Assembly: GCF_002284565.1 (NCBI RefSeq)
Contig: NZ_NPKI01000001.1
Coordinates: 1-64,000, forward strand
Length of the DNA: 64,000 nt
DNA from: Mesorhizobium mediterraneum
GTDB taxonomy: Bacteria; Pseudomonadota; Alphaproteobacteria; Rhizobiales; Rhizobiaceae
Direction of reading: 5' to 3'
This document shows, in pieces, positions 26,631-35,680 of the stretch (its first letter is position 1; each line of letters begins with the position of its first letter). The notes beneath the pieces are model-generated. The model saw nothing but the letters and a program-made list of their open reading frames with translations, made no database searches and was not told the origin of the DNA. The position numbers and the translations under genes are program-made.

Positions 26631-27085
26631 TGTCTGTCTTCCGCTCGTTTCGCTCGCTCGCCGCCGCGGTCACACTCGCGGTTTTCCTTTCCGGTTGCCA
26701 GAGCCTTGGCTCGGGCGACCTCGTCGCCAGCAAGGCGCCAGCCGACATCTCCGGCCCGGCCGCAACTTCGATCGCCGGCGATATGGTGAGCCGCCTTGCC
26801 GAGCACGTCGGGCCAGGCACTGGGACCATCGCGTTGAAGCAGGATGGTTCGCCCTTCGGGCGAGCTCTGGAGGCGGCCCTCAAGGGGTGGGGATACGCGG
26901 TCGTCACCGACCAGACAACCGACAGCGGCACGACGATCGTCCCGCTTGCCTATGTTGTCGAGCTGTTCGAGGGCCAGGTCCTCGCGCGGCTGTCGACGAG
27001 CAGTGTCGAGCTCGGCCGTGCCTATGAGGTAACTACCACGGGCGCATCGCCGGCGAGCCCGCTCTCCGCGATGCGTCGCGGGTAG
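26627..27085 (+). CDS. trbH: TrbH lipoprotein (VirB7-like)
   Basis: A 152-residue lipoprotein whose signal peptide ends in the lipobox LSGC, with the lipidated cysteine near residue 24. The rest is a small periplasmic domain with [29 protein letters not shown]. It may start at GTG 26627 or the adjacent ATG 26630. It probably stabilises TrbG in the outer membrane, as VirB7 does for VirB9. Confidence 0.9.
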   Translation: MMSVFRSFRSLAAAVTLAVFLSGCQSLGSGDLVASKAPADISGPAATSIAGDMVSRLAEHVGPGTGTIALKQDGSPFGRALEAALKGWGYAVVTDQTTDSGTTIVPLAYVVELFEGQVLARLSTSSVELGRAYEVTTTGASPASPLSAMRRG

Positions 27086-27093
27086 GGGGAGCC

Positions 27094-28404
27094 ATGGTGC
27101 AATCTCTTAAGCTCGGCGGTGCGCCCAACAAGGACTCCGAGGCCGGCATCCGGCGCATCAATCGACTGCCGATCATCATCGTGATCGTGCTCGTCATCGC
27201 CTTCCTCGGCGTGATCTTCTACGGTCTCACATCGCGCGGCCTGCTTGTCCGCCAGAACACCGGCCCGGGCGATGGCTCCGGCAATCCGGCCTCGACCTTC
27301 GCCGACCAGCTTAAGCGAGGTGTAGGCGACGCCATCATCGGAGAACCACAGCAATCAACGACGCTGCAGCCGACACCTGTGGAGACGCAAGTTGAGAAAG
27401 AGCCCGCCGTCAACCCGTTCACGCCACAGCAAGATGCACGGCCGGCACAGGAGTTGGAGCCCGAACAGGTCTGGCGAGCCCGGCTGCAACGAGAGCAGGA
27501 AGAACAGTATCTCCGGGAGCGCCATCGCCAGAGGATGGCCCGGCTTCAGGCTAATGACGCGGCCTATGACTCGCCGATCACGGTCGACCGCGGCAAGTTC
27601 GACAGTCGGGGAGGGGATACGACCGCTGCGGCCGCCACGACAACGAACGGAATCTCCACCGCGACGACGACTAGTGCTGCGTCCGACCTATATGCGGCAG
27701 CTCTGCGCGCTGGTCTCGGCGGGCAGAATGTCGATCCAAATGCCCAGAAGGCCAAGGAGGATTTCTTCAACGCGGACCTCAAGGAGCTTGGCTACCTGCC
27801 GAACCGTGTTGTGCCGCAGCAGTCACCATATGAGCTCAAGCGTGGCTCGGTTATTCCCGCGACATTGATCACCGGCATCAATTCCGACCTTCCCGGTCGC
27901 ATCACCGCCCAGGTGAGCCAGAACGTCTATGATTCAGCAACTGGACATCGCCTTTTGATCCCACAGGGAACGAAGTTGTTCGGACGCTACGACAGCAAGG
28001 TGTCGTTCGGCCAGAGCCGCGTGCTCGTCGTCTGGACGGACATCATCTTCCCGAACGGCTCCACGCTCCAGATCGGCGGCATGGCGGGCTCTGATGCTCA
28101 AGGTTATAGCGGCTACCGCGACAAGATCGACCGCAAGTGGCTTCAGACCTTCGGTTCGGCCATCCTCGTTGCGGTGATCGGCACCGGCATGGATATGGCA
28201 ATCCCGCACAGCTCCACACTCGCGACGCAAGACACGGCCTCGGATGCCGCAAGACGAAACTTCGCCGAGACATTCGGGCGTGTCGCCGATCGAACCATCC
28301 AGAGGAACATGGACGTGCAGCCGACGCTCGAGATCCGCCCTGGGTACAAGTTCAATGTGCTCGTCGACCAGGACATTGTTTTCCCGGGCATCTACAAAGG
28401 TTGA
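27094..28404 (+). CDS. trbI: TrbI, VirB10-like protein
   Basis: A 436-residue energy-sensing core protein spanning both membranes. A single N-terminal transmembrane helix (about 24-44, LPIIIVIVLVIAFLGVIFYGL) is followed by a Gln/Glu/Arg-rich linker and the C-terminal TrbI/VirB10 beta domain. That domain contains YELKRGSVIPATLITGINSDLPG, GHRLLIPQGTKLFGRYDSKV and GYKFNVLVDQDIVFPG. Last gene of the trb operon, 8 bases after trbH. Confidence 0.95.
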   Translation: MVQSLKLGGAPNKDSEAGIRRINRLPIIIVIVLVIAFLGVIFYGLTSRGLLVRQNTGPGDGSGNPASTFADQLKRGVGDAIIGEPQQSTTLQPTPVETQVEKEPAVNPFTPQQDARPAQELEPEQVWRARLQREQEEQYLRERHRQRMARLQANDAAYDSPITVDRGKFDSRGGDTTAAAATTTNGISTATTTSAASDLYAAALRAGLGGQNVDPNAQKAKEDFFNADLKELGYLPNRVVPQQSPYELKRGSVIPATLITGINSDLPGRITAQVSQNVYDSATGHRLLIPQGTKLFGRYDSKVSFGQSRVLVVWTDIIFPNGSTLQIGGMAGSDAQGYSGYRDKIDRKWLQTFGSAILVAVIGTGMDMAIPHSSTLATQDTASDAARRNFAETFGRVADRTIQRNMDVQPTLEIRPGYKFNVLVDQDIVFPGIYKG

Positions 28405-29111
28405 CGACGGGATGTGATGGCGGAGCGGCCTCGGTCGAGACTTGCCTGCCAATTCGACCCCTGACCCGACCTGAGTGCCATAGGGTTTGGAGAGGCTGGA
28501 GACTTCGAGCAGCGAAGTCCACCTTTCCATAACGATGGCCAGTCATGAGCCCCCGCAACCACCAAGCCGAAGCATATCGGCCGGATCGACCAGCGCTTGG
28601 CCAAGCGTTGCGACGTTGAAGCCGGCCGCCTTTGCATGGGTGGCGATGGCAAAGATGGGGGGCGATAAAGCCGACCGCCGTGCCGATGAAGACGCTGTTT
28701 GCGGTGGCGCCGGTGTCAATCGGCGTGGGGTTTCCGCGCCGATCGGCACGATAAGGCATTGAAATCTCAGTGGCGGGTGGGGTCACGCTGTGGCGCCGGT
28801 TCACAATGGCGAAAGTGGGTCAGGTAATCTATCTGACACATCACCAGCATCTATGCGATATCGCCAGGCGGGTTTGTCCAAATGCTCGCATACACGAGTT
28901 GGCCGCGCCCCTCATCCCGGAACGCCGAGCTGCGTGAGATGTCAAAGTCCGAAGTGGCGTGAATCGGCGTCCCTACGTGACCCGCCCCTCACCAATTCAA
29001 TGCCTAATAGCGCCGATCAGCGCCGAAGCGCCACGCCGATTTACAATGCGGAATTGTCACTGCCCGAAATATTCGGGCACAAGACGTTTACATTCTTGTC
29101 AGGAATATAGC
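28405..29111. other. Non-coding/decayed region after trbI
   Basis: About 700 bases without an intact gene. Minus-strand frames contain gene-like scraps: MPYRADRRGNPTPIDTGATA near 28760, IFAIATHAKAAGFNVATLGQAL near 28640, and LLEVSSLSKPYG near 28500. The last recalls the start of ABC-transporter ATPases. They are in different frames with stops between, so this appears to be the remains of a transporter-like operon. I cannot name it. Confidence 0.4.
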
Positions 29112-29498
29112 ATGAAATATCGGCTTCGGGCCGTTTCCGCAACGATGCAGGCTCGAAGAGATTTGCTGGGCCATTGGCGTCCGTCCGACACGATCGAATC
29201 CCTTGTTCTTGATGGGCACGACATCATCGAACTGGATGGCAAGGGGGTGGGATGTATTGCCGTCACATGGCAGCCTGACCACCTCTTCCTCGAAAAACAG
29301 CGTTCCAGAAATCGCGGCATGGGCGCGCAGGTATTACAGCAGCAAGGGAGAAGAGGGGCTCAGCGTGGCCATCCCACCAGGCTCAGCGTCTTGACAACGA
29401 ACCCCGCCTCAAAGTTCTATGAACGAGAGGGGTTCGTGGTCGAAACGGAGACTGCAGAACGACGTCGGATGGTGAAGTTTCTGCCCCTCGCTGAATGA
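29112..29498 (+). CDS. GNAT-family N-acetyltransferase (small)
   Basis: A 128-residue protein (MKYRLRAVSATMQARRDLLG) with acetyltransferase features. It has a beta strand VGCIAVTWQPDHLFLEK, the acetyl-CoA signature region RNRGMGAQVLQQ (about 66-77), and the C-terminal LSVLTTNPASKFYEREGFVVETETAERRRMVKF. Compared with relatives the middle (about 58-90) looks shortened and altered, so local compensating frameshifts may have damaged it. It lies between the trb operon and an insertion sequence, on its own. Substrate unknown. Confidence 0.65.
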   Translation: MKYRLRAVSATMQARRDLLGHWRPSDTIESLVLDGHDIIELDGKGVGCIAVTWQPDHLFLEKQRSRNRGMGAQVLQQQGRRGAQRGHPTRLSVLTTNPASKFYEREGFVVETETAERRRMVKFLPLAE

Positions 29499-29592
29499 AG
29501 ATCGCCAAGGGCAAATGGCCGCTCACCACCCCGTCTGCGCCGTTTACAATATGTGTCCGGCCTTTTGAGCAACCTAGCAGGCTGTTGAAGAA

Positions 29593-29937
29593 TCAGGCTC
29601 TTTCGCAAACGAAGCCTGAATCGTCGGCGTTGTGGATGTAGAAGTGGCCGACGAGGCGGCCTGCAGTGCCAAAGACAACCCAGCCGCGGCCACAGGCTGG
29701 GTCATTCTCATCATGCCCCTCCCATGAGAACTCCGCGCAGGCTGAGCCATCGCGGGTGCCATATCGGACATCGAGGAAGCCGTTGAGTGCGCCGAAGGCG
29801 ATCTCGCCATCCGCCGAGCCTTTGAATGTCAGATGCGCTTCCTCGACGAGATCGAGGAAGTCATTATCCCAAACATCCATCTCGACGATGCGCCAGCGGC
29901 CGGCAAAGGCCTTGGCGAAGCCGGGAACCTTAGCCAT
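29593..29937 (-). CDS. Passenger protein of the insertion sequence, unknown function
   Basis: A 114-residue protein starting MAKVPGFAKAFAGRWRIVEM at 29937. The ATG overlaps the transposase stop as ATGA, so the two are translationally coupled. It is compact and beta-rich in appearance (WRIVEMDVWDNDFLDLVEEAHLTF, RGWVVFGTAGRLVGHFYIH), acidic, with no known catalytic motif. It ends only 15 bases from the element's left end, so it is a true part of the element. Its role is unknown. Confidence 0.75.
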   Translation of the reverse strand: MAKVPGFAKAFAGRWRIVEMDVWDNDFLDLVEEAHLTFKGSADGEIAFGALNGFLDVRYGTRDGSACAEFSWEGHDENDPACGRGWVVFGTAGRLVGHFYIHNADDSGFVCERA

Positions 29938-30998
29938 CAGCCGGTCTCCGCCATGAGCTTGGGCAGTCGCACCAGATTGTAGGCGGCGGCTGCGAAGGTG
30001 AAGGCCCATCCGACACGGTCGCGGCCGCGGAACCTGGTCTTGTGCTGGCCGGCCACGACCTTGATCCAACCGAATGCCTCTTCGATGCGTTTCCTGGATG
30101 CGCTGGCTGACGGCATAGCCGCCAGCCGCGTCGTGCGCCCGTCGATCGCCGAACTGCGGCCGCTCGTGTTCTGCGCTACATGCGGCGTCACCCTCATCGA
30201 GCGCAGCTCATTGACGACGTCTTCCGCGTCGTAGGCCTTGTCGGCGCCGAGCGTGATCGCCTGTGGCCGCTCCGCTCGAGGTTCGATCATGTGCAGTGCG
30301 GCCACCCGCTCAGCATGTCCGTCGGCCAGTGTCAGGCAGGCGTCGACCAGCAGGCCGTGGCGGTTCTCCATCAAGCCATGTCCCATAAAGCACAACTTGG
30401 CCTCCTTGCCTTTGCCCTTGCGATAGAGCCGGGCATCCGGATCGGTGGTCGAGGCATGTGTGTCGTTCGAGCGCTTGTGGCCATGGAAGTTCGCTTTCGC
30501 GTTTCGCCCGCCGCCTTCAGCCGGCGGCTCGCCCGAGCCGTCCTTCGGCTTGACGCTCTTCATCGACGCCCAGGCCTCAATCAGCGTCCCGTCGACCGAG
30601 AAGTGATCCATCGACAGGAGCCTCTTGACCTTGGGCTGCGCCAGCACCGCGCTCAGGAACTTTGCGGCGATGTCGCCCTCCAGCAGCCGGTCGCGGTTCT
30701 TGGAGAACACCGAATGGTCCCAGGCCGCGTCGTCGACGCCGATACCGACGAACCAGCGGAACAGAAGGTCGTATTCCAGCCGCTCCATCAAAAGCCGCTC
30801 CGATCGGATCGAGTAGAACGCCTGCAGCAGCATCGCTCGCAGCAACTTTTCCGGCGGGATCGAAGGCCGCCCCATCGGCGAATACAGCGCCGCCAAGTCT
30901 TGCTCCAACGTCGCCAGCGCCTCGTTCACAATCCCCCGAATGCGGCGCAACGGATGATCGCGCCGCACCCGCGCCTCGAGATCAACATAACTGAACAA
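29937..30998 (-). CDS. IS5/IS1182-family DDE transposase
   Basis: A 353-residue transposase. The N-terminal domain (MFSYVDLEARVRRDHPLRRI, then MGRPSIPPEKLLRAMLLQAFYSIRSERLLMERL) is typical of the family. Catalytic acids are recognisable in DHFSVDGTLIEAW, in LGADKAYDAEDVV and in SRKRIEEAFGWIKVV. A Lys/Gly-rich segment (HGHKRSNDTHASTTDPDARLYRKGKG) marks this group. Intact frame. Confidence 0.9.
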   Translation of the reverse strand: MFSYVDLEARVRRDHPLRRIRGIVNEALATLEQDLAALYSPMGRPSIPPEKLLRAMLLQAFYSIRSERLLMERLEYDLLFRWFVGIGVDDAAWDHSVFSKNRDRLLEGDIAAKFLSAVLAQPKVKRLLSMDHFSVDGTLIEAWASMKSVKPKDGSGEPPAEGGGRNAKANFHGHKRSNDTHASTTDPDARLYRKGKGKEAKLCFMGHGLMENRHGLLVDACLTLADGHAERVAALHMIEPRAERPQAITLGADKAYDAEDVVNELRSMRVTPHVAQNTSGRSSAIDGRTTRLAAMPSASASRKRIEEAFGWIKVVAGQHKTRFRGRDRVGWAFTFAAAAYNLVRLPKLMAETG

Positions 30999-31103
30999 CT
31001 CGCCAGACCGTCCGTCCCCCCGCGCATGCCTTGTTCTCCGAATCTCTCCGGAGAAACTGAATCACGCTCACAGCATCGCCGCGAGCCCTTTTTCAACAGC
31101 CTG

Positions 31104-31313
31104 CTAGATCGCCTTGAGATTGCCAGCAGAGGATTTTTCCAGTGCGCCGGTCCTGCTCGACCTCATAGCTGACCTTTTGGCCATCGGCGAGGGCCCTCAA
31201 CCCGGATCATTCAACGGCAGATATATGAACGAAGACGTCCGCACCGCCGGAGTCGGGTTGGATGAACCCAAGCCTTTTGTCGCATTAAACCACTTCACCG
31301 TACCTGTAGCCAC
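31104..31313 (-). pseudogene. Cold-shock protein (CspA family) pseudogene
   Basis: Reading leftward from GTG 31313: VATGTVKWFNATKGLG, then a lost base shifts the frame to IQPDSGGADVFVHISAVE. There a TGA replaces the usual Arg codon. GLRALADGQKVSYEVEQDRRTGK follows, and an extra A near the end shifts the frame before SSAGNLKAI and stop. The RNA-binding motifs KWFN and VFVHIS are present, but the gene has two frameshifts and one nonsense mutation. Its TAG stop overlaps the CTAG at the border of the insertion sequence. Confidence 0.8.
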
Positions 31314-31580
31314 GCGCCTATTCCTTATCTTGGCAAGGCGAGCAGTCTTCACCCGCGCGAAGGCAATCTAGCCATCGCCCTGACTACGTCGATATGATGG
31401 TTGTCTTCCTCTTGCCTCTGCCTTCCAAAACTCGGCCGTAAGCTGAGGGCAGAATTTATCAGTGAGCTTTTCTGTTTCGCCATCCTCTCTTTTGGGAACG
31501 TGAAATTGATGGCCGAGCAATCCGCCGGAAACGACTTTGCTTGGCATTGCTGCGCTCCATCACGCCAAGGCGCGAGACTG

Positions 31581-32212
31581 TCAACTCGCTAGCCTTTCTT
31601 TTACGACTTTAGCGGCCGCCTCATAGCCCATGGTCGTCACAAGTTCCGTTGCGAACGCGGTACTGCCGGTCAGGTTGGCTTCGCATCTAGCCGCGTTAGC
31701 CTGCACGCCCTCGACGCAGGTCTTCGTAAATGTCAGAACCGCTTTGCGCATAAGATCCATGGCGTTGTGGATGCTAAAGAGGATGATCGGCTCCATGGCA
31801 TTAAGCTGAAGCTGTCCCGCTTCCGCAGCCATGCCAACCGTCGTGTCCATGCCGTATACGTAAAAGCAGACCTGGTTCAACGCTTCGGCCGCAACCGGAT
31901 TCACTTTCCCAGGCATCAGAGAAGAGCCGGGCTGAAGGGCCGGAAGCAGAATTTCGCCGATACCCCCGCGCGGGCCGCTCGATAGTAGCCGAAAGTCATT
32001 GGCGATTTTCGACAGCTTTGCTGCTATCCTCTTCAGGAGGCCCATGTGAAGCATGAAGGCCCCCATGTCCCAGCTTGCCTCAAACAAATCCTTGGACCCG
32101 ACCAGCTGGAGCCCGGTGCTGTGGGACAGGTACTCGAGCGCCCGCGCCCTGTAGAAGGGCGTCGCGGTTACTCCCGTCCCGATCGCGGTTCCGCCGAGAT
32201 TGACTTCGAGAA
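31581..32212 (-). pseudogene. aspA: Aspartate ammonia-lyase fragment
   Basis: A fragment of the aspartase/fumarase superfamily. It reads EVNLGGTAIGTGVTATPFYRARALEYLS through DLFEASWDMGAFMLHMGLLKRIA to the signature loop GSSLMPGKVNPVAAEALNQV and AEAGQLQLNAMEP. This is roughly the second half of the enzyme. An in-frame TGA interrupts the sequence just upstream of EVNLGGT, and the N-terminal half is absent. The C-terminus ends early at KERLAS, lacking some 40 residues. It cannot be active as an aspartase. Confidence 0.8.
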
Positions 32213-33069
32213 AACTCTGCGGAAGCCGTCCTCATCCGACAACAGCAACGCTTTCAACTCGCCTCTGCTCAGTCTAACGTCTCGATTGGTCATGGCACTC
32301 CCCTTCCACGGGAATCGGTGGTCGTAACGTCACCAGCGTGCCATGGCCGCCCCTCGCCTCAGAGTAAGGGCTGTTCTCTCTCCAGAGCTTTTTGCAGAAC
32401 CTTCAGGACACTATCCCCTTACCGGCGGGGGTCGAGGTCGTCGAACCGACCCACCCCCTTTATCGGCGATGCTTTCGGACTGTCTCTGTCATACGCGAGT
32501 CGTGCACCGCACCCATGGTACGCGTGGAATGGCGATTCGGTGCTTCGGCCTTCGGCCTGCAGCACCGGCCCTTCGGGTTGGTGATCCCCCTTCCGCTTTT
32601 CTGCTTGTCCCCCGCTCTCCCGGTCCTCGCCGGACTGGCAGGGCAGGGCCAGGCCTGCACTAGGGGGCTTCGTAAGCCCTGCATTGTCGAGAATGAGCCT
32701 GAGTGCCGTGACCCGCGATCGCGTCATGTGTGTGGGCGAACAGCGATGCGAACGAAGGCATACGCTGATCGCGACGGCTCACGAAGGCGTATCGCTGATG
32801 GATCACGAGATAGAAGGTCGCGAGCAGTCCTAGAGCGATCGCGAAGATGAACTAGTGCGGGATGCCGCGATATCGATCTGAGCCCAGGGTGGCGCTATGA
32901 TTGACAGTGGCGCTCGACACTTCGAACATGTCCTGTTCGAGCCTGGTCATGTAGTCCAGGGCGGCCTGATCGTGTCGTGACGCCTACCAGAGAATTTGCT
33001 GGTGAACTGACCGGCCAACGCCAAACTCATGCTCGCCGGGCCGACTTGTCAGCAGACGACAGAAACCGC
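32213..33069. other. Decayed intergenic region
   Basis: No intact gene. A plus-strand frame near 32420 reads LPAGVEVVEPTHPLYRRCFR, which resembles the start of a small conserved ORF associated with some transposable elements, but the similarity stops within about 40 residues. The minus strand just after aspA has a short open frame (MTNRDVRLSRGELKALLLSD) unrelated to aspartase. I see nothing else to annotate. Confidence 0.4.
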
Positions 33070-34077
33070 TCAACGGCCGCGCGTTAGTAACCGCTTCAAG
33101 CTCAAACCGGCCAACAAAATGTAAGGCGGCATGGCGAGCGAATAGTGACCACAGTTTAATTCCAAAATATTTGGCCTAGCCCCGGCGTCCTTCAGCATCT
33201 GCATGAACCTCTCCGATAGCTCTGGCAACACCACTTTGTCTCTCTTGGCCAACACAACCTGAAGATCGAGACCAGGCCGTGCCAAACTATGCGCGTAATT
33301 CTCCAAGTCAAGTGGACCCCAGGCCCTTCTGAGATCGGTCAGCTCAATCTCAGGCTCAAGGCTATCGCGTATCGATCGTGTCGCGCGACCCGTCCAAACC
33401 ATATCCGCTAGACTCCCCGCCGTCAGAAACAACGAGGCTTTTGACACAGACAAGTCGTGTGCCGCGACTACGGCCGCAACCCAGGAACCTAAGCTCATTC
33501 CGAGAACCGAAATCTCACGATAGCCTTCGCTTTTCAGCCAACGTATGAGTTTTCGCCCATCCAACACTGCCTGCCTAACAGATTGGATCGTTCGACCGAG
33601 ATTAGGGCTAAGCATATAGTCGGCGTGCACGGAGCCGGGACGGCTGCGTTCGAAGTGATAAGGCATAGCAATCTCGACAACCGTGATGCCACTCTGCGAG
33701 AAAAAGTTGGCAATCTGACGATTCCGGGCGCTTGCATTCCAATGGTGAAAAATCACCATCGCCTGATTGAACGACCCGCTTTCTGTGATTTTCGCCGGGA
33801 CGACATTGTTCTGTTCGATATCAGTAAAAATGTCCGATGGAAATTTGAGCCACCCATCTAGTCTTTCAAAACCCTGATCACTCACACTCGGCTCATCGAA
33901 AAAGGCTGGATCAGCCACGGCTTGGTCCGCAAGGGCACAGAACCCCTCGATACTTGTTATCTTCTTCGCACCTGGAAAGGCGCGTTCCGCGTCAAGGACG
34001 AAATCCGTTGTTTTTTTCCCTTCCTCACCGCGTCGCGCCCGCCGCTCATCCCAACGATCAAGCCAGCTATGATACAC
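33070..34077 (-). CDS. rcgR: RcgR-like alpha/beta hydrolase, putative quorum-lactone hydrolase
   Basis: A 335-residue alpha/beta-hydrolase. The nucleophile elbow GMSLGS puts Ser195 at the active site. Asp280 (LAKRDKVV) and His311 (NCGHYSLAMPPY) fit the other triad members, and HHWNA (111-115) may form the oxyanion-hole region. I associate this protein, next to an RcgA-like gene in rhizobial transfer regions, with the RcgR family annotated as putative quorum lactone hydrolases. Activity on acyl-homoserine lactone is not shown by sequence. It starts within the last 11 bases of the rcgA-like gene, so the two form an operon, reading away from traR. If it degrades the TraI signal it would dampen transfer. 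Confidence 0.65.
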   Translation of the reverse strand: MYHSWLDRWDERRARRGEEGKKTTDFVLDAERAFPGAKKITSIEGFCALADQAVADPAFFDEPSVSDQGFERLDGWLKFPSDIFTDIEQNNVVPAKITESGSFNQAMVIFHHWNASARNRQIANFFSQSGITVVEIAMPYHFERSRPGSVHADYMLSPNLGRTIQSVRQAVLDGRKLIRWLKSEGYREISVLGMSLGSWVAAVVAAHDLSVSKASLFLTAGSLADMVWTGRATRSIRDSLEPEIELTDLRRAWGPLDLENYAHSLARPGLDLQVVLAKRDKVVLPELSERFMQMLKDAGARPNILELNCGHYSLAMPPYILLAGLSLKRLLTRGR

Positions 34078-35680
34078 TCTGATTGTTTCCTAACTCACTT
34101 GCTCGCCATCGACCAAACCCTGGATCAACCAGGCTGTATATCGCGAGCAGCACTCCAATGCCTAGAAGGATCGAAAAGCCAGCAAATGCATCGATCAGCA
34201 AGTAGCCAGCCACGAGTAACGCTACGATCGCTGACATCCTCCACAAAGGCATGCAAAACCGACGTTCGACCCCTAAACGGATGGAGCCGTACAGAAATAC
34301 AACACAGGTCGAAATAGCGATAAGAAGGCTGCTGTAATGGGTCGGCCTACGATAGCTGATCCCGGCGCTCACATCATTGCGCCCATAGAAGGCGGAAGAC
34401 ATATCGCCGACCAACCAAGCCACAATATTCTCTCCACCCGATGTCAGGTAAGCACTCTGGACCTTCATGACTATGGCAATCAGAACCCCCAAAACAGTAC
34501 ACCGAAAAATCCCACGCATAACCCTGAGGCTGGGTTCATTGAGCTCGTGTTGATAATCCACCTCCGGCCGATTACTCGCTTCTTCTCCAATTCTCCAAAG
34601 ATCATGGATCACCGTATAGAGCAAAATGAGCCCTACGAAGAACAGATAAAAGCACAGGCACATGTATAGGTAAGCGAGCCCCGTGAATACGACCGCTTCC
34701 GGCACCGATATGACCTCAGGGCGCACAATCGCTAACGAGCCCCAATCCGTCGCATAGTTGCCAGCGCCTTGCATCAACGGGATCAAACACACGCCGATCC
34801 ACTGAAAAAGACCGGCGAACAGCACACAAATCAAAAAAACCGCCCAATATGAATACGAAGAAGCTTCTACGCTGCGCGCCCAGGCATCGTCGCTTTTCAT
34901 CTTGTCGCCCTGCGCTACAAGCTTTGGGCGGCCTTCATCTTTCCAAAAGGTCACTAGCTCGGTCACGAAGGCAAAAAACAGTGGCAAAAATACCATGAAG
35001 ACGAATGTCCAATTCGCTGTCCAAAGAAACCCAACCTGCTTGACGACGCCATCCGCCCGGCCATATGTCACGCTGTGAATCCCCGTAATATACGACAAAA
35101 ACCCAAGAGCGGTGACACCCGCAAACACCGACGCCGGTAAATTCAGGGGAGATCCGTGACTAAAAAACGCCTCCGATTTCCTCGCCAAACTAAAACGCCG
35201 CCTCGGCCCCTTGGCGTCAGTATCCCGTTTTAGCTCTGCCGGAGACGCTGAGTCGTCATCGAAGGTCGCAGCCAGTGCTGTATCTGGAATCTCCTGTGCA
35301 ACGCTGCTTCCGGCTCTCTTCCCTTCTCGTCTCTTGGCCGATAACCGCGATTGCGCCCCACTAAGCTCCATCTGCCATTCGCTTGTTGCCACCGGATCAT
35401 CGCACCCAAAAACCCTCGCCAGCCAACGAATATTGGCAGTGCTAATTCCCTTCTCGTTCTCTTGAAACCAAAGCTGCACCGTTCGCAGATCGACCCCAGT
35501 CCGGTTGGAATCGATCTGTGAAATCGCCTCTGCGAGAAGCTCGGGCGTCCATGGGCCTGCAGGAAACCCGTCCTTGCCCAATGGCCTACCAGCACCCGCC
35601 GCGGCCAACCGCTTGAATATTTCTTTGAAATCACTTTCGTCTCCCGGCGGAGGGAGAAATATTTTTCCATTCTTAATCAA
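34067..35680 (-). CDS. rcgA: RcgA-like multi-pass membrane protein with N-terminal HTH-like domain
   Basis: A 537-residue protein. Residues about 40-110 look like a cytoplasmic domain with helix-turn-helix character (TPELLAEAISQIDSNRTGVDLRTVQLWFQENEKG then STANIRWLARVFGC). A charged linker (about 110-165) leads to eight or nine transmembrane segments from about 175 to 525, such as FVFMVFLPLFFAFVTELV and YWAVFLICVLFAGLFQWIGVCLIP. This matches my recollection of the RcgA family of putative transporters found beside quorum-regulated transfer genes in rhizobia. The substrate is unknown. Less GC-rich than the neighbouring tra genes. Upstream gene of the pair with rcgR. Confidence 0.6.
   Translation of the reverse strand: MIKNGKIFLPPPGDESDFKEIFKRLAAAGAGRPLGKDGFPAGPWTPELLAEAISQIDSNRTGVDLRTVQLWFQENEKGISTANIRWLARVFGCDDPVATSEWQMELSGAQSRLSAKRREGKRAGSSVAQEIPDTALAATFDDDSASPAELKRDTDAKGPRRRFSLARKSEAFFSHGSPLNLPASVFAGVTALGFLSYITGIHSVTYGRADGVVKQVGFLWTANWTFVFMVFLPLFFAFVTELVTFWKDEGRPKLVAQGDKMKSDDAWARSVEASSYSYWAVFLICVLFAGLFQWIGVCLIPLMQGAGNYATDWGSLAIVRPEVISVPEAVVFTGLAYLYMCLCFYLFFVGLILLYTVIHDLWRIGEEASNRPEVDYQHELNEPSLRVMRGIFRCTVLGVLIAIVMKVQSAYLTSGGENIVAWLVGDMSSAFYGRNDVSAGISYRRPTHYSSLLIAISTCVVFLYGSIRLGVERRFCMPLWRMSAIVALLVAGYLLIDAFAGFSILLGIGVLLAIYSLVDPGFGRWRASELGNNQSVS

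Larger units (their letters stand above)
29578..31103 (-). mobile_element. Complete IS5/IS1182-like insertion sequence
   Basis: A 1526-bp element bounded by inverted repeats (left CAGGCTGTTGAAGAATCAGG, right the near-complement ending TTTCAACAGCCTG) and flanked by CTAG on both sides (29574-29577 and 31104-31107), a likely 4-bp target duplication. It carries a DDE transposase gene and a second, overlapping ORF on the minus strand. It landed at the stop codon of a cold-shock-protein gene. Ends, target repeat and transposase all look intact, so it may be mobile. Confidence 0.85.
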
